Assembly (NCBI RefSeq): GCF_002117485.1
Contig: NZ_CP021030.1
Span: 3,578,501-3,642,500 of the forward strand
DNA length: 64,000 nucleotides
DNA from: Rhizobium sp. NXC14
GTDB taxonomy: Bacteria; Pseudomonadota; Alphaproteobacteria; Rhizobiales; Rhizobiaceae
Direction: 5' to 3'
The notes beneath the pieces were generated by a model. That model had not been told where the DNA came from. It did no database searches and saw only the letters and a list, made by a program, of their open reading frames with translations. A program made the translations under genes and the position numbers. Below are positions 1 through 9,066 of the stretch, piece after piece; the stretch's first letter is position 1, and the number at the start of each line of letters is the position of its first letter.

Positions 1-662
1 GGCTGAGTTTTGCGATCACCTTGGCAACCGCGGTCTTTGTCACCGTCATCGTCGTGCGCCTAGCATGGGTGCTCGTCTATAACCGCGCCATCACCTTTCT
101 TGCCGAGCGCGGTCTCACGACACAAGCCGCTCCCTCATTTGCTGCGAGCTTGCTTGCCGGCTGGTGTGGCATGCGCGGTCTCGTCACGCTGGCAACTGCG
201 CTCGCCCTGCCGATCGACTTCCATGATCGCGATATCATCCTGCTCAGCGCGCTGGCCGTCGTTCTCGGCACGCTCATCGTCCAGGGGCTGACGCTCGCGC
301 CGCTGATCCGCTTCCTGAAATTCGATCCGGACAAATCCCTGAACCGCGATCTCACCAAAGCCCGCGTGGCATTGATCGACGCGGCTCTTGCCGAGCTTGA
401 AGGCGAGGACAAATCCACCCGAATCCTGCGCGACGTCTACACCTCCGAGCGTGAGATTGCTGCGGACGGAAGACACCCGCGCGAGGTCAGCAGGCTCGAC
501 AGGCAGCGCCGCAGCGTCATCGCCGCGAAACGCCGAAAACTGGCGGAGATGCGTCGTGCCGGCGAGATTGATGACGATGTTTTCCATGCGTTGGAACAGG
601 AGCTCGACTGGGCAGAGCTCGCCGTCCTGCCGCCCGGCCGCGACGAAATCGTCGAGAGCTGA
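1..662 (+). CDS. Na+/H+ antiporter, CPA1 family (3' end only)
   Basis: This is the C-terminal part of a cation/proton antiporter whose start lies before the window; the reading frame is already open at base 3. The visible part begins with a hydrophobic helix, followed by GWCGMRGLVTLATALALP, the well-conserved CPA1/NhaP-type membrane motif. A further hydrophobic segment (about LLSALAVVLGTLIVQGLTLAPLI) comes next, and then a charged cytoplasmic tail of about 110 residues rich in Arg, Lys and Glu. The family exchanges sodium or potassium for protons across the inner membrane; the ion specificity of this member cannot be read from the fragment. The gene ends 258 bases before the efflux operon and is probably not part of it. 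Confidence 0.85.
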   Translation, partial: LSFAITLATAVFVTVIVVRLAWVLVYNRAITFLAERGLTTQAAPSFAASLLAGWCGMRGLVTLATALALPIDFHDRDIILLSALAVVLGTLIVQGLTLAPLIRFLKFDPDKSLNRDLTKARVALIDAALAELEGEDKSTRILRDVYTSEREIAADGRHPREVSRLDRQRRSVIAAKRRKLAEMRRAGEIDDDVFHALEQELDWAELAVLPPGRDEIVES

Positions 663-920
663 CGCCGCCAGTGAGTTTTGACGGATCGCTGAACGGCAGC
701 CAATTGGCATTTGCTATTTTTCGCCGCTGCCGTTTATATCCAGTTTCATAGCGTTACGATTTTTCCGATTTGCATTGCATGCCGGCCTTCCTTTCCAGAA
801 TTGAACGCCGGGGGGATCACGGAGGCAAGGCCTTCGTTCAAAGCAGCAAGACATGAATAGCATCACTTCATCTTAAGTTCGGTGGCAGTCGATCGGCCAT
901 CGCGATTGGAGGGACCGATT

Positions 921-2099
921 ATGAGTTTCGCGCTTCGACGGATATTAATGCTCGGCTGCATCGCCACGTTCATGCCTCTGGTCGCGATGGCGCAGGGCGC
1001 ACCGTCCGCCCCTCCCCCTGTCACGGTCGCAAAGCCGGTGGTGCGCGATGTCATCGACAATGACGAATTCATCGGCCGTTTCCAGCCGGTCGACGAAGTC
1101 TCCGTGCGTTCGCGCGTCGGGGGCTACCTACAGGAAGTCCATTTCGAGGACGGCGCCTTGGTCAAACAGGGCGACCTGCTCTTCGTCATCGACCAGCGGC
1201 CGTTCGTCACCGCGCTCAACCAGGCAAAGGCCACGCTCGAAGCGTCGCAGTCCACTCTTGTCTTCGCCGACGCTCAGTACAAGCGCGCCCAGTCTCTCGC
1301 TTCGAGCGGCAGCCAATCCGCGCAGACGCTGGACGATCGCCGCCGCGAATTCGATTCCGCTGAGGCCAATGTCCGCGGCGCTCAGGCCGCGGCCGACCGC
1401 GCGGCTCTCGATCTCGAATATACCGAGATCCGGGCGCCACTCAGCGGCCGTATCGACCGCCGCTTGCTCTCGACCGGCAATCTCGTGCAGGCCGACCAGA
1501 CGGTGCTCACGACGATCGTCTCCCTCGATCCGATCGACTTCTATTTCGATGTCGACGAGCGCCGCCTGCTGAATTTCGCCGACACCGCACGCAAGCAGGG
1601 CAAGGACCTGCAGCTCGGAGGCGGCGGTGTCGACGTAACCGTCACGATCTCCGATCCGACCGCCAAACCTTTTATGGGGAAGCTCGATTTTGCCGAGAAC
1701 CGGGTGGACAACGAGAGCGGCACCATCCGCATCCGCGCCCGCCTTGCAAATCCTGATCTCGTCCTGCAGCCGGGCCTGTTCGGCCGTGTGCAGGTCGCAG
1801 CCTCCAATACATACAAGGCCATCCTCGTCCCGGACGAGGCTATCGGCTCGGACCAGAATGAACGTGTCGTCTATGTGGTCGACGCGCAAGGCAAGGTTTC
1901 GACCAAGCCCGTGAGGCCCGGACCGCGGCTCTACGGCTATCGCGTCATCCGTGAAGGCCTCGACGGCAACGAGACGATCATCGTCAACGGGCTGATGCGC
2001 GCCCGGCCTGGCTCGACCATCACGCCTCAGATGAGCGAACTGCCGCAGGAGCGGCAGGACACTGCGCCTGAATCTGCGAATGCGGAGACCGGACAATGA
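921..2099 (+). CDS. RND efflux system, periplasmic adaptor (membrane fusion) subunit
   Basis: This 392-residue MexE/AcrA-type periplasmic adaptor links an inner-membrane RND pump to an outer-membrane channel. The ATG at 921 was chosen because GGAGGG lies about 8 bases upstream and the protein then begins with a signal peptide (RRILMLGCIATFMPLVAMA). A GTG 13 codons earlier stays open but adds a charged, non-signal extension. The order of parts is that of the family: a first lipoyl half-motif near GGYLQEVHFEDGALVKQGDLLFVID, a coiled-coil hairpin (about residues 95-160), the second lipoyl half (EIRAPLSGRIDRRLLSTGNLV), then the beta-barrel and membrane-proximal domains. Its stop overlaps the pump gene start (ATGA), so the two are translationally coupled. 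No outer-membrane channel or regulator gene is adjacent. Confidence 0.93.
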   Translation: MSFALRRILMLGCIATFMPLVAMAQGAPSAPPPVTVAKPVVRDVIDNDEFIGRFQPVDEVSVRSRVGGYLQEVHFEDGALVKQGDLLFVIDQRPFVTALNQAKATLEASQSTLVFADAQYKRAQSLASSGSQSAQTLDDRRREFDSAEANVRGAQAAADRAALDLEYTEIRAPLSGRIDRRLLSTGNLVQADQTVLTTIVSLDPIDFYFDVDERRLLNFADTARKQGKDLQLGGGGVDVTVTISDPTAKPFMGKLDFAENRVDNESGTIRIRARLANPDLVLQPGLFGRVQVAASNTYKAILVPDEAIGSDQNERVVYVVDAQGKVSTKPVRPGPRLYGYRVIREGLDGNETIIVNGLMRARPGSTITPQMSELPQERQDTAPESANAETGQ

Positions 2100-5000
2100 G
2101 ATTTGCGCACTTTTTCGTGGACCGGCCGATCTTCGCGGCCGTCATTTCCATCCTCTTTCTGGTCGTCGGCGGCATCGCCTATACGCAGCTGCCGGTCTCT
2201 CAATATCCGGAGATCGCGCCGCCCACCATCGTCGTGCGCACCTCCTATCCGGGCGCCGACCCGCAGACCATCGCCGACACCGTTTCGACCCCACTCGAGC
2301 AGCAGATCAACGGCGTCGAAGACATGCTTTACATGTCTTCCTATTCCAGCGCCGACGGCGCCATGTCGCTGACGATCACCTTCAAGCTCGGCACCGATCT
2401 CGATAAGGTGCAAGTCCTAGTCCAGAACCGCGTTTCCATCGCCCTTCCCCGCCTTCCCGAGGAAGTCCAGCGCCTCGGCGTGACCACGGACAAGAGCTCG
2501 CCCGACCTGATGATGGTGGTGCACCTCCTGTCGCCATCGCATCGCTACGACCAGCTCTACGTCTCCAACTACGCCCGCAACCGCATCCGCGACGTTCTCG
2601 TGCGTCTCGACGGCGTCGGCGACGTGCAGATCTTCGGCGAACGCCAGTATTCGATGCGCATCTGGCTCGATCCGGAAAAGCTCTCCGCCTACGGCATGAC
2701 GTCCGACGACGTCGTTTCGGCCTTGAGAGACCAGAACGTCCAGGTATCGGGCGGCAAGATCGGCGCACCGCCGGTGACCGGCAGGAACGCGTTCGAATAT
2801 ACGGTGCGAACGGACGGGCGCTTTTCCGATGTGCGCGAGTTCCGCTATGTCATCGTCAAATCGACGGGAGCAGGCCGGCTCGTGCAACTGCAGGATGTAG
2901 CCCGCATCGAACTTGGCGCCCAGGACTACGTCACCAACAGCTATCTCAACAACGACCCTGCGGTCGCGCTCGGCATCTTCGCCCGGCCGGGAACCAATGC
3001 ACTCGACACGGCCCACCAGGTCCAGACGCTGATGAAGGATATCTCCCAGAATTTCCCAGAAGGGCTGGAATATCGCATCGTTTACGACACGACCGAATTC
3101 ATCTCGGACTCGATCAACGAGGTCTATAGAACCATCGCCGAAGCGGCCATCCTGGTGGCGATCGTCGTTCTGGTTTTCCTGCAATCCTGGCGGACCGCGA
3201 TCATACCGATTGTCGCCATTCCCGTCTCGCTGATCGGCACCTTCGCGGTTCTGCTCGCCTTCGGCTTTTCGCTCAACATGCTGACGCTCTTCGGCCTCGT
3301 GCTGGCGATCGGCATCGTCGTCGACGATGCGATCGTGGTGGTGGAAAACGTCGAGCGAAATCTGGCGCGCGGAATGACGCCGAGGCAGGCGTCGCACGTG
3401 ACGATGGACGAAGTCGGAACCGCTGTCGTGGCGATCTCGCTGGTCCTGATCGCGGTATTCGTGCCGACGGCTTTCATCCCCGGCATATCGGGCCAGTTCT
3501 ACAGGCAGTTCGCCGTGACGATCTCCGTCACCACTGCCATATCGGCCTTGAACTCCCTGACGCTTTCGCCGGCCCTCGCGGGCATATTGCTGAAAGCCCA
3601 TGATCACCAGACGAAGCGCAAGAGCATCGCCTCACGGCTGGGGACAGGTCTTGCAAGCGGCTTCAATCGCGGCTTCGACCGGATGAGTTCGGGCTACTCA
3701 TGGATTGTCCGGCACCTTGTCAGAAGCTGGGTAGGCCTGACCTGCTCGATGCTCGCCTTTGCCGCCCTTCTGGGCGCAACATGGTACATGAGCACCAGGG
3801 TTCCCTCGGGCTTCATCCCCACTATGGACCAGGGTTACGCGATCATCGTCGTGCAGCTTCCCGACGGTGCCTCGCTTGCGCGTACCGATGCAGTCGTCAA
3901 AAAGGTGGGTGATATCGCCCGAACCGTGCCCGGCGTCGGCAACGCCGTGCAGTTTGCCGGCTTCAGCGGAGCGACGTTTACCAATGCTTCGAATTCGGGC
4001 GTTGTCTTCGTTCCGTTCAAATCCTTTGCCGAACGCGAGGAAGGCGGAGAGAACGCCAACAAGATCATCGGCGAACTCTTCGGCAAGCTGCAGAGCATCC
4101 AGGAAGCCTTCATCATTGCCATCCCCCCGCCGTCCGTGCGCGGCGTCGGCAACTCCGGCGGCTTCAAGATGCAGATTTCCGATCTTGAAAACCCTGAAAT
4201 GACGCGCGTGCTCGGCCTTGCCCGCCAGATGATGGGGGCGGCGGCTACGACCGAGGGTCTCACCGGTGTCTTCACGACGTTCTCCGATGCCAGCCCGCAA
4301 TATTTCCTTTCGATCGACCGCGACAAGGCGCGCTTCCTGAACGTGCCGATCCCCAATATCTTCAATGCGCTTTCGATCAATCTCGGCGTAGCTTACGTCA
4401 ATGATTTCAACGCATTCGGCCGTGTCTACCAGGTCCGCGCCCAGGCAGACCGACAATACCGGATGGACAAGGAAGACATCCTCGCCCTGAAGGTGCGCTC
4501 GGCCACCGGTGCGCTCGTGCCTTTGGGAACGCTGATGGACATTCAGGATTCCAGCGGACCGGCGCTTGTCCAGCGCTATAACATGTATGTCTCGGTGCCG
4601 CTCCAAGGCAATCCGACGCCCGGCACCTCGACCGGCGATGCCATCAAAAAGATGGAGGAACTGGCCGCCAAGATCCTGCCGCCGGGAACGACTTTCGAAT
4701 GGACGGAACTCGCCTATCAGGAGACTCATACCGGCAACACCGCCGTCTATATCTTCGCCCTCTCCGTCATTTTCGTCTTCCTGGCGCTGGCCGCCCAATA
4801 TGAAAGCTGGGTTCTGCCCCTTGCGATCATTCTCATCGTTCCGCTTGCTGTACTCGCGGCGCTGATTGGAGTGTGGCTCAGAGGCATGGACAACAACGTC
4901 CTCACCCAGATCGGCCTGATCGTCCTGATCGGACTGGCGGCGAAGAACGCCATTCTGATCGTCGAATTTGCAAGACAGGCGGAAGAGGAAGGCAAATCGC

Positions 5001-5281
5001 CGGTGGAGGCCGCAATCGAGGCCAGCCATCTTCGCCTGCGCCCGATTTTGATGACGGCATTCGCCTTCATCTTCGGCGTTCTGCCGCTTGCCATCGCCAC
5101 CGGCCCCGGCGCCGAAATGCGTCAGTCACTCGGAACAGCCGTTTTCTCGGGCATGCTCGGCGTGACGCTCTTCGGCCTGTTCCTGACGCCGGTGTTCTAC
5201 GTCGTGCTGCGCGGCCGACGCCGCAGCCGCTTGGTTGAAAGGCCTGTCGAAGCCGTTCCGGCCGAAAGGGAGACAGTCTGA
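2096..5281 (+). CDS. RND efflux transporter, inner-membrane pump (HAE1 type)
   Basis: This is a 1061-residue proton-driven multidrug pump of the AcrB/MexF family, full length for the family. It starts with the usual N-terminal helix (FFVDRPIFAAVISILFLVVGG), followed by the first periplasmic porter domain, helices 2-6, a second porter domain and helices 7-12. The two aspartates of helix 4 that relay protons are present (GIVVDDAIVVVENVER), as is the lysine of helix 10 (GLAAKNAILIVEFA), so the pump should be active. The substrate cannot be predicted from sequence. It overlaps the adaptor gene by 4 bases, forming a two-gene operon. Downstream lies a dispersed repeat and then a convergent gene. 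Confidence 0.95.
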   Translation: MRFAHFFVDRPIFAAVISILFLVVGGIAYTQLPVSQYPEIAPPTIVVRTSYPGADPQTIADTVSTPLEQQINGVEDMLYMSSYSSADGAMSLTITFKLGTDLDKVQVLVQNRVSIALPRLPEEVQRLGVTTDKSSPDLMMVVHLLSPSHRYDQLYVSNYARNRIRDVLVRLDGVGDVQIFGERQYSMRIWLDPEKLSAYGMTSDDVVSALRDQNVQVSGGKIGAPPVTGRNAFEYTVRTDGRFSDVREFRYVIVKSTGAGRLVQLQDVARIELGAQDYVTNSYLNNDPAVALGIFARPGTNALDTAHQVQTLMKDISQNFPEGLEYRIVYDTTEFISDSINEVYRTIAEAAILVAIVVLVFLQSWRTAIIPIVAIPVSLIGTFAVLLAFGFSLNMLTLFGLVLAIGIVVDDAIVVVENVERNLARGMTPRQASHVTMDEVGTAVVAISLVLIAVFVPTAFIPGISGQFYRQFAVTISVTTAISALNSLTLSPALAGILLKAHDHQTKRKSIASRLGTGLASGFNRGFDRMSSGYSWIVRHLVRSWVGLTCSMLAFAALLGATWYMSTRVPSGFIPTMDQGYAIIVVQLPDGASLARTDAVVKKVGDIARTVPGVGNAVQFAGFSGATFTNASNSGVVFVPFKSFAEREEGGENANKIIGELFGKLQSIQEAFIIAIPPPSVRGVGNSGGFKMQISDLENPEMTRVLGLARQMMGAAATTEGLTGVFTTFSDASPQYFLSIDRDKARFLNVPIPNIFNALSINLGVAYVNDFNAFGRVYQVRAQADRQYRMDKEDILALKVRSATGALVPLGTLMDIQDSSGPALVQRYNMYVSVPLQGNPTPGTSTGDAIKKMEELAAKILPPGTTFEWTELAYQETHTGNTAVYIFALSVIFVFLALAAQYESWVLPLAIILIVPLAVLAALIGVWLRGMDNNVLTQIGLIVLIGLAAKNAILIVEFARQAEEEGKSPVEAAIEASHLRLRPILMTAFAFIFGVLPLAIATGPGAEMRQSLGTAVFSGMLGVTLFGLFLTPVFYVVLRGRRRSRLVERPVEAVPAERETV

Positions 5282-5293
5282 TCACTCTAGCCT

Positions 5294-5388
5294 GGCGCAA
5301 AAGTGTGCAGCGGTTTTGCGGCAACGACATGTTTGAAAACCAAGACTCAAGCGCAGGGGAGAATCTGAAAGATTGCGACGCGCTTTAT
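5294..5388. repeat. Rhizobial dispersed intergenic repeat (copy 1)
   Basis: This non-coding stretch sits between the convergent RND pump and phosphoesterase genes. It carries a block near GCGCAAAAGTGTGCAGCGGTT and a second block around GAATCTGAAAGATTGCGACG. I recognise both as blocks that recur between genes throughout Rhizobium genomes. The first block is related, in inverse orientation, to the second repeat in this window at 42784-42888, which has AAACGGCTTCGCACTTTTCC. The placement after two gene ends is typical of such elements. Recognition is from memory, not from a search. Confidence 0.55.
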
Positions 5389-5413
5389 GACACAGCCTCG
5401 TGCTGGGACGATG

Positions 5414-6190
5414 TCAGGTGGAAAATAGATGCACCCGGCCCTGCCAGAACCGTGCGACGGTCAGCTTGCCGCTGCGAAAGGCGCGTGTATCGAGATTGAG
5501 CCGCCTCGGGCGAATGTCAGGCTCATCGCTGGGCGTATGGCCATGCACGACGAGCTTCGGCAAAGGAACCCTGCTTTCGAGAAAGCGGTGGCGGATAAGG
5601 ACCAGGTCCTCCTCCGTCTGCGCGGAGAGCGGCAGCATCGGATCGATGCCGGCATGCACGAACACCACGCTCGGTGTGTCCAGCATGATCGGCAGCGCCC
5701 GCATGAAATCGATATGCGTATGCGGCAGCGACTGCCGCAGAAAGGCGTCGAGCTGCGCGCCGGAGGGGAAGACGAGCGGCAGATGCTCCGGATCGAGCCC
5801 ATAGGATTTAAGCGATTCCGCCGATCCCATCCGCATCCAGTCGTCATAAGGGAGCCAGCCGTCGACATAATCGAGCATGGCGATCTCGTGATTACCGGCA
5901 AGACAGATACGGTCGAAACCGTCAGGCGGCGGCTCCATGAGGTGAGTGATGACCTGTGCCGATTCCGGGCCCCGGTCGATATAGTCACCCAGCGTCACGA
6001 TCAGCTTTTGCCCGGGCAATCGCTCGCCATCTTGCAGAATCGCCTCCTCAGCTTTCAGAAGCAGGTCGTAGCGGCCGTGAATGTCGCCGATCGCATAAGT
6101 TGGAATCTCGGCGATATCCAGCGTCAGGCGCGGTCTCGGCTGGCGCCCCATTTTCCAAACCTCGCTATGGCGAGCAAGTGCTTCACCCAT
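5414..6190 (-). CDS. Metallophosphoesterase (PPP-type serine/threonine phosphatase family)
   Basis: The product is a soluble 258-residue phosphoesterase. All the metal-ligand motifs of the calcineurin-like/PPP family are present in order: GDIHGR (YAIGDIHGRYDLL), GDYIDRG (VTLGDYIDRGPES), GNHE (LAGNHEIAML), and a late HGHTP. The short form and motif spacing match bacterial PrpA/ApaH-like phosphatases. The substrate, whether phosphoprotein or dinucleotide polyphosphate, is not determined. The second ATG of an ATGATG pair (6190) was chosen because GAGGA lies 6 bases upstream; the open frame extends further upstream but without family-like sequence. It is transcribed towards the RND operon and away from the SfnB-like gene. 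Confidence 0.9.
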   Translation of the reverse strand: MGEALARHSEVWKMGRQPRPRLTLDIAEIPTYAIGDIHGRYDLLLKAEEAILQDGERLPGQKLIVTLGDYIDRGPESAQVITHLMEPPPDGFDRICLAGNHEIAMLDYVDGWLPYDDWMRMGSAESLKSYGLDPEHLPLVFPSGAQLDAFLRQSLPHTHIDFMRALPIMLDTPSVVFVHAGIDPMLPLSAQTEEDLVLIRHRFLESRVPLPKLVVHGHTPSDEPDIRPRRLNLDTRAFRSGKLTVARFWQGRVHLFST

Positions 6191-6353
6191 CATATTCCTC
6201 GATTGGATAGCCCGGTTAACCATAAGTAGAGTGCAAGGCGAGGCGATCAAGTTGGTGAGAAAATTCGAAGCTTTGGGTTTTTCTGGAAAAACCGTTCTTA
6301 TCATCCGGACGAAAATCCCTCACTCCTGTCACCCGTCGAGGAAAGAGTGAGCG

Positions 6354-7466
6354 ATGGGAACAGTATCGCAGTTTCAAGACCGCATCAGGCCGCCGGCACG
6401 CCGCATCGAAAACGAAGAGGAGGCGGTATCTACGGCTCGCAACCTCGCCGACACATTCCGTCGACAGGCAAGCGAGCGCGATATCAACCGCATCCTGCCT
6501 TTTGCCGAGCTCGACGCGCTGTCGGTCTCGGGTTTGACGGCAATCTCTGTTCCGCCCGAACATGAAGGGCTCGACGTGCCGAACGCCCTGCTGGCCGAAA
6601 TCATCGCGATCATTGCCGAGGCCGACGCCTCGATCGGCGAGACCATGGAAAATCACTTTTCCGTCCTGGAAACCCTCCGCACCCAGGCGCCCGAGGATCT
6701 GAAGGCATCGCTGTTTACCCGTGTGCTGCTCGGCGACCGCTTCGCTGGCGCAACCGTTGCCGACGGCAGCGAGCTGTCGCCCGAAGGATCGGGGTACCGC
6801 CTGAGCGGACGGATGCGGCAGGCGCCCGGTATTCTCTACGCCGATTGGATTGCCGCTGACCTCACACTTCCGCCCGGCCGCCCTGTGACGCTTTACTTCA
6901 GCCGCAACAGCGAGGACGTGCAGGTGGTCGATGATTGGGACGGTTTCGGTCAGCGCACCAATGGGTCGGCAACGACGATCGCCGGCGCAGTGCATGTTGA
7001 TGCCGGCACAATCGCGCCGGCCCCCTCGTCCGCATATTCGACGGGCATTTCGCTCGGCCTGCTGCTTAAGGCGGGCGTGGGCCTCGGCATCGCGCGAGCC
7101 GCATGGGCCGACCTGATGACAGCCATTGGCGATCGCACCGTCTTCCCCTCCCGGCTCGGCGAACACGCTGTCGGCATCGAAATCACGGCGGCAGCTCTGG
7201 AGCGGGCGGGCCGCAAACTCGATATTGCCCAGGTCAATCCTGTAGAGGCGGCGATGGCGGATGCCTATTTTTCTGCCTCGGCGGCCGCAATAACTGCCGG
7301 GGAAACGGCCCTTAGCGCCGCAAATGCGCTGTTCGAACTTGCGGGCGAAGCGTCAACCGGCATCGGCCTCAATCTTGACCGCCATTGGCGCAATGCACGT
7401 ATCCACGCGCTGTCGCTGCCGCGCGATCGATTGCTGCACCGCGCCGGCGACCATATGTCAAGGTGA
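6354..7466 (+). CDS. Acyl-CoA dehydrogenase-like flavin monooxygenase, SfnB/DszC group
   Basis: This 370-residue protein has the acyl-CoA dehydrogenase fold. The late motif WDGFGQRTNGSATT and the overall length place it in the flavin-dependent group that includes SfnB and DszC, enzymes of organosulfur oxidation, rather than with true fatty-acid dehydrogenases. An N-terminal helical domain (about 1-110) precedes a beta domain containing GATVADGSELSPEGSGYRLSG, followed by a C-terminal helical domain. Members usually need a partner flavin reductase, and none is visible nearby. GAGGAAAG lies upstream of the chosen ATG. It converges on an Rrf2 regulator, 61 bases away. The sulfur role is inferred from family only. 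Confidence 0.75.
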   Translation: MGTVSQFQDRIRPPARRIENEEEAVSTARNLADTFRRQASERDINRILPFAELDALSVSGLTAISVPPEHEGLDVPNALLAEIIAIIAEADASIGETMENHFSVLETLRTQAPEDLKASLFTRVLLGDRFAGATVADGSELSPEGSGYRLSGRMRQAPGILYADWIAADLTLPPGRPVTLYFSRNSEDVQVVDDWDGFGQRTNGSATTIAGAVHVDAGTIAPAPSSAYSTGISLGLLLKAGVGLGIARAAWADLMTAIGDRTVFPSRLGEHAVGIEITAAALERAGRKLDIAQVNPVEAAMADAYFSASAAAITAGETALSAANALFELAGEASTGIGLNLDRHWRNARIHALSLPRDRLLHRAGDHMSR

Positions 7467-7527
7467 GCGCTGAACGATCACAGCATGACGCCCTGTGAGT
7501 AACGCAGACCACATGAAACGAAGCGTC

Positions 7528-7992
7528 TCAGCTGGCGGCGGAGATCGGCAGTTCATCCCCGGTGTCTTCAATGCGGCCACCGGCGGCGACGAATTGGTCG
7601 AGAGTCATATTGTCCAGAATGGCGGCGATCGCGTCCCGAACATCGGTCATCGAACGCCGCACTTGGCAGGTTTCCGGGTCGGCGCAGTCGTCGCACGCCT
7701 CGTAAGCCGTGCGGCTGGCGCAACGGATCGGCGCGAGCGGACCATCGAGCGTGCGGATGACATGGCCGATACGGATCTCGGATGCCGGCCGCGAGAGAGA
7801 ATACCCGCCGCCGGGGCCTTTCTTTGAACGCAGGATACCGACATTGCGCAGTTCGAGCAGGATCGTGTCGAGAAACTTCTTCGGAATATTGTTCCGCGCT
7901 GCGACGTCATTGATGAAGGCGGTCTCGCCCGGCGCCAGACGCGCCAGATCGACCAGGGCCTTGAGGCCGTATTTTCCCTTCTTCGTCAGCAT
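7528..7992 (-). CDS. Rrf2-family transcriptional regulator with cysteine cluster
   Basis: This is a 154-residue Rrf2 regulator. It begins with a typical winged helix (MLTKKGKYGLKALVDLA, then NDVAARNNIPKKFLDTILLEL, and a GGGYSLSRPA wing). In the second half four cysteines, C91, C100, C103 and C109, form a candidate Fe-S or redox-sensing site like those of IscR, NsrR and RirA. The spacing differs from RirA, so the signal is unknown. The ATG at 7992 was chosen because the conserved N-terminus starts there and AAAAGG lies upstream; the longer open frame adds an AT-rich leader. It lies 141 bases after the SDR gene on the same strand and may control the neighbouring oxidoreductases. A palindromic region sits just upstream. 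Confidence 0.88.
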   Translation of the reverse strand: MLTKKGKYGLKALVDLARLAPGETAFINDVAARNNIPKKFLDTILLELRNVGILRSKKGPGGGYSLSRPASEIRIGHVIRTLDGPLAPIRCASRTAYEACDDCADPETCQVRRSMTDVRDAIAAILDNMTLDQFVAAGGRIEDTGDELPISAAS

Positions 7993-8060
7993 CGTCGTCG
8001 CCTTTTGGAAACCGAAATATTTGCCCGTCAATAGCAGCCAAATAACGTCGAAATCGTGAA

Positions 8061-8096
8061 GATACAACAAAATAGCTAATATTTATAGCTTGTATC
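8061..8096. promoter_or_regulatory. Candidate Rrf2 operator: two interleaved palindromes
   Basis: The AT-rich promoter region of the Rrf2 gene contains GATACAA (8061-8067) paired with TTGTATC (8090-8096), and inside it AGCTA (8074-8078) paired with TAGCT (8086-8090). Both lie 70-105 bases before the regulator's start codon, where an autoregulatory site would be expected. Binding by this regulator is inferred. Confidence 0.4.
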
Positions 8097-8133
8097 GGCA
8101 ACGTCCGCGGTCGGCTCTTTGCGGCAGCTTCGA

Positions 8134-8922
8134 TCAAATTGTCTTCAGCATGCCGCCATCGACGAAATAGGTCGATCCGATACAATAGCTCGCCCGCTCC
8201 GAACTCAGAAAGACGAAGACATTCGCCAGTTCTTCCGGTGTGCCGAAGCGTTTGGAGGCGGCATGTTCATTGGCAACGCTCTGCAGGTAGCCTTCCCAGT
8301 TTCCGCCGCTTTCGGCCGTCAGCTGCTTGGCGGTCTTGATCCAGTCGGGCGTCAGGATCAAGCCGGCGTTGATGCAGTTGACGCGGATATTGTCCTGGAT
8401 GAGCTCGGTCGAGAGTGTCTTCGAAAACATCATCAGCGCCGATTTGCTGACATTGTAGATCGGCTCGTACCAGAGCGGCTGGACGGCGCAGATCGAGGCA
8501 TTGTGCAGGATCACCCCGCCGCCGCGTTTCTTCATCTGCGGTGCGATGCCGCGCGCAAGCCTGACGGCGGCCATCACATGCAGGTCCCAATAGGCCTGCC
8601 ATTTCTCATCAGGCGCCTCCATGACGGTCTCGTTCGATCCGGTGCCGGCATTGTTGATGAGGATATCGGCGCCTCCCTTTTCGGCAGCCGCCGCAATGAT
8701 CGCCTCGGTTCCCTCAACCGTCGCCACATCTGCGGCGACAGCGACGGCGCTGACGCCGAATTTCTCGGCGATGCGGACGGCTTCCGCCTCCAGCCGTTCG
8801 CCGCCACGCGCCGCCAGAACGAGGTCTGCGCCCTCAGCCGCCAGCCCTTCGGCGATCGCGAGTCCGATGCCGACCGACGCGCCTGTTATGACGGCGACCT
8901 TTCCCTTCAATCCCAGATCCAT
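8134..8922 (-). CDS. SDR-family NAD(P)-dependent oxidoreductase
   Basis: This is a 262-residue classical short-chain dehydrogenase. The nucleotide-binding motif TGASVGIG is at residues 13-20, NNAG at about 90-93, and the catalytic set S143, Y156 and K160 is intact (YNVSK). The C-terminal FLSSERASYCIGSTYFVDGGM is typical of the family. The substrate is not predictable from the sequence. GGGAGGAAGG immediately precedes the chosen ATG; 20 further upstream codons are open but unlike the family. It diverges from the isomerase-like gene at 9067, and the shared 144-base region probably holds both promoters. Confidence 0.92.
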   Translation of the reverse strand: MDLGLKGKVAVITGASVGIGLAIAEGLAAEGADLVLAARGGERLEAEAVRIAEKFGVSAVAVAADVATVEGTEAIIAAAAEKGGADILINNAGTGSNETVMEAPDEKWQAYWDLHVMAAVRLARGIAPQMKKRGGGVILHNASICAVQPLWYEPIYNVSKSALMMFSKTLSTELIQDNIRVNCINAGLILTPDWIKTAKQLTAESGGNWEGYLQSVANEHAASKRFGTPEELANVFVFLSSERASYCIGSTYFVDGGMLKTI

Positions 8923-9066
8923 ACCTTCCTCCCGAGCGGCCAGCGATCCCGGCCCTAGATTAGGGGATGAGTGTTCCGCCAATGAATCCGGGCGTCAAGC
9001 ACCCAAACGCCTCTTGCGGCAGGCTCCGTTCTGTCGCAGCCTGCATCCGCACCGGGAGGAATTTTC

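Noticed and set aside
8120..8960. Plus-strand 279-codon open frame opposite the SDR gene
   Set aside because: The SDR on the minus strand has every catalytic motif and a strong ribosome-binding site; the opposite frame has none.
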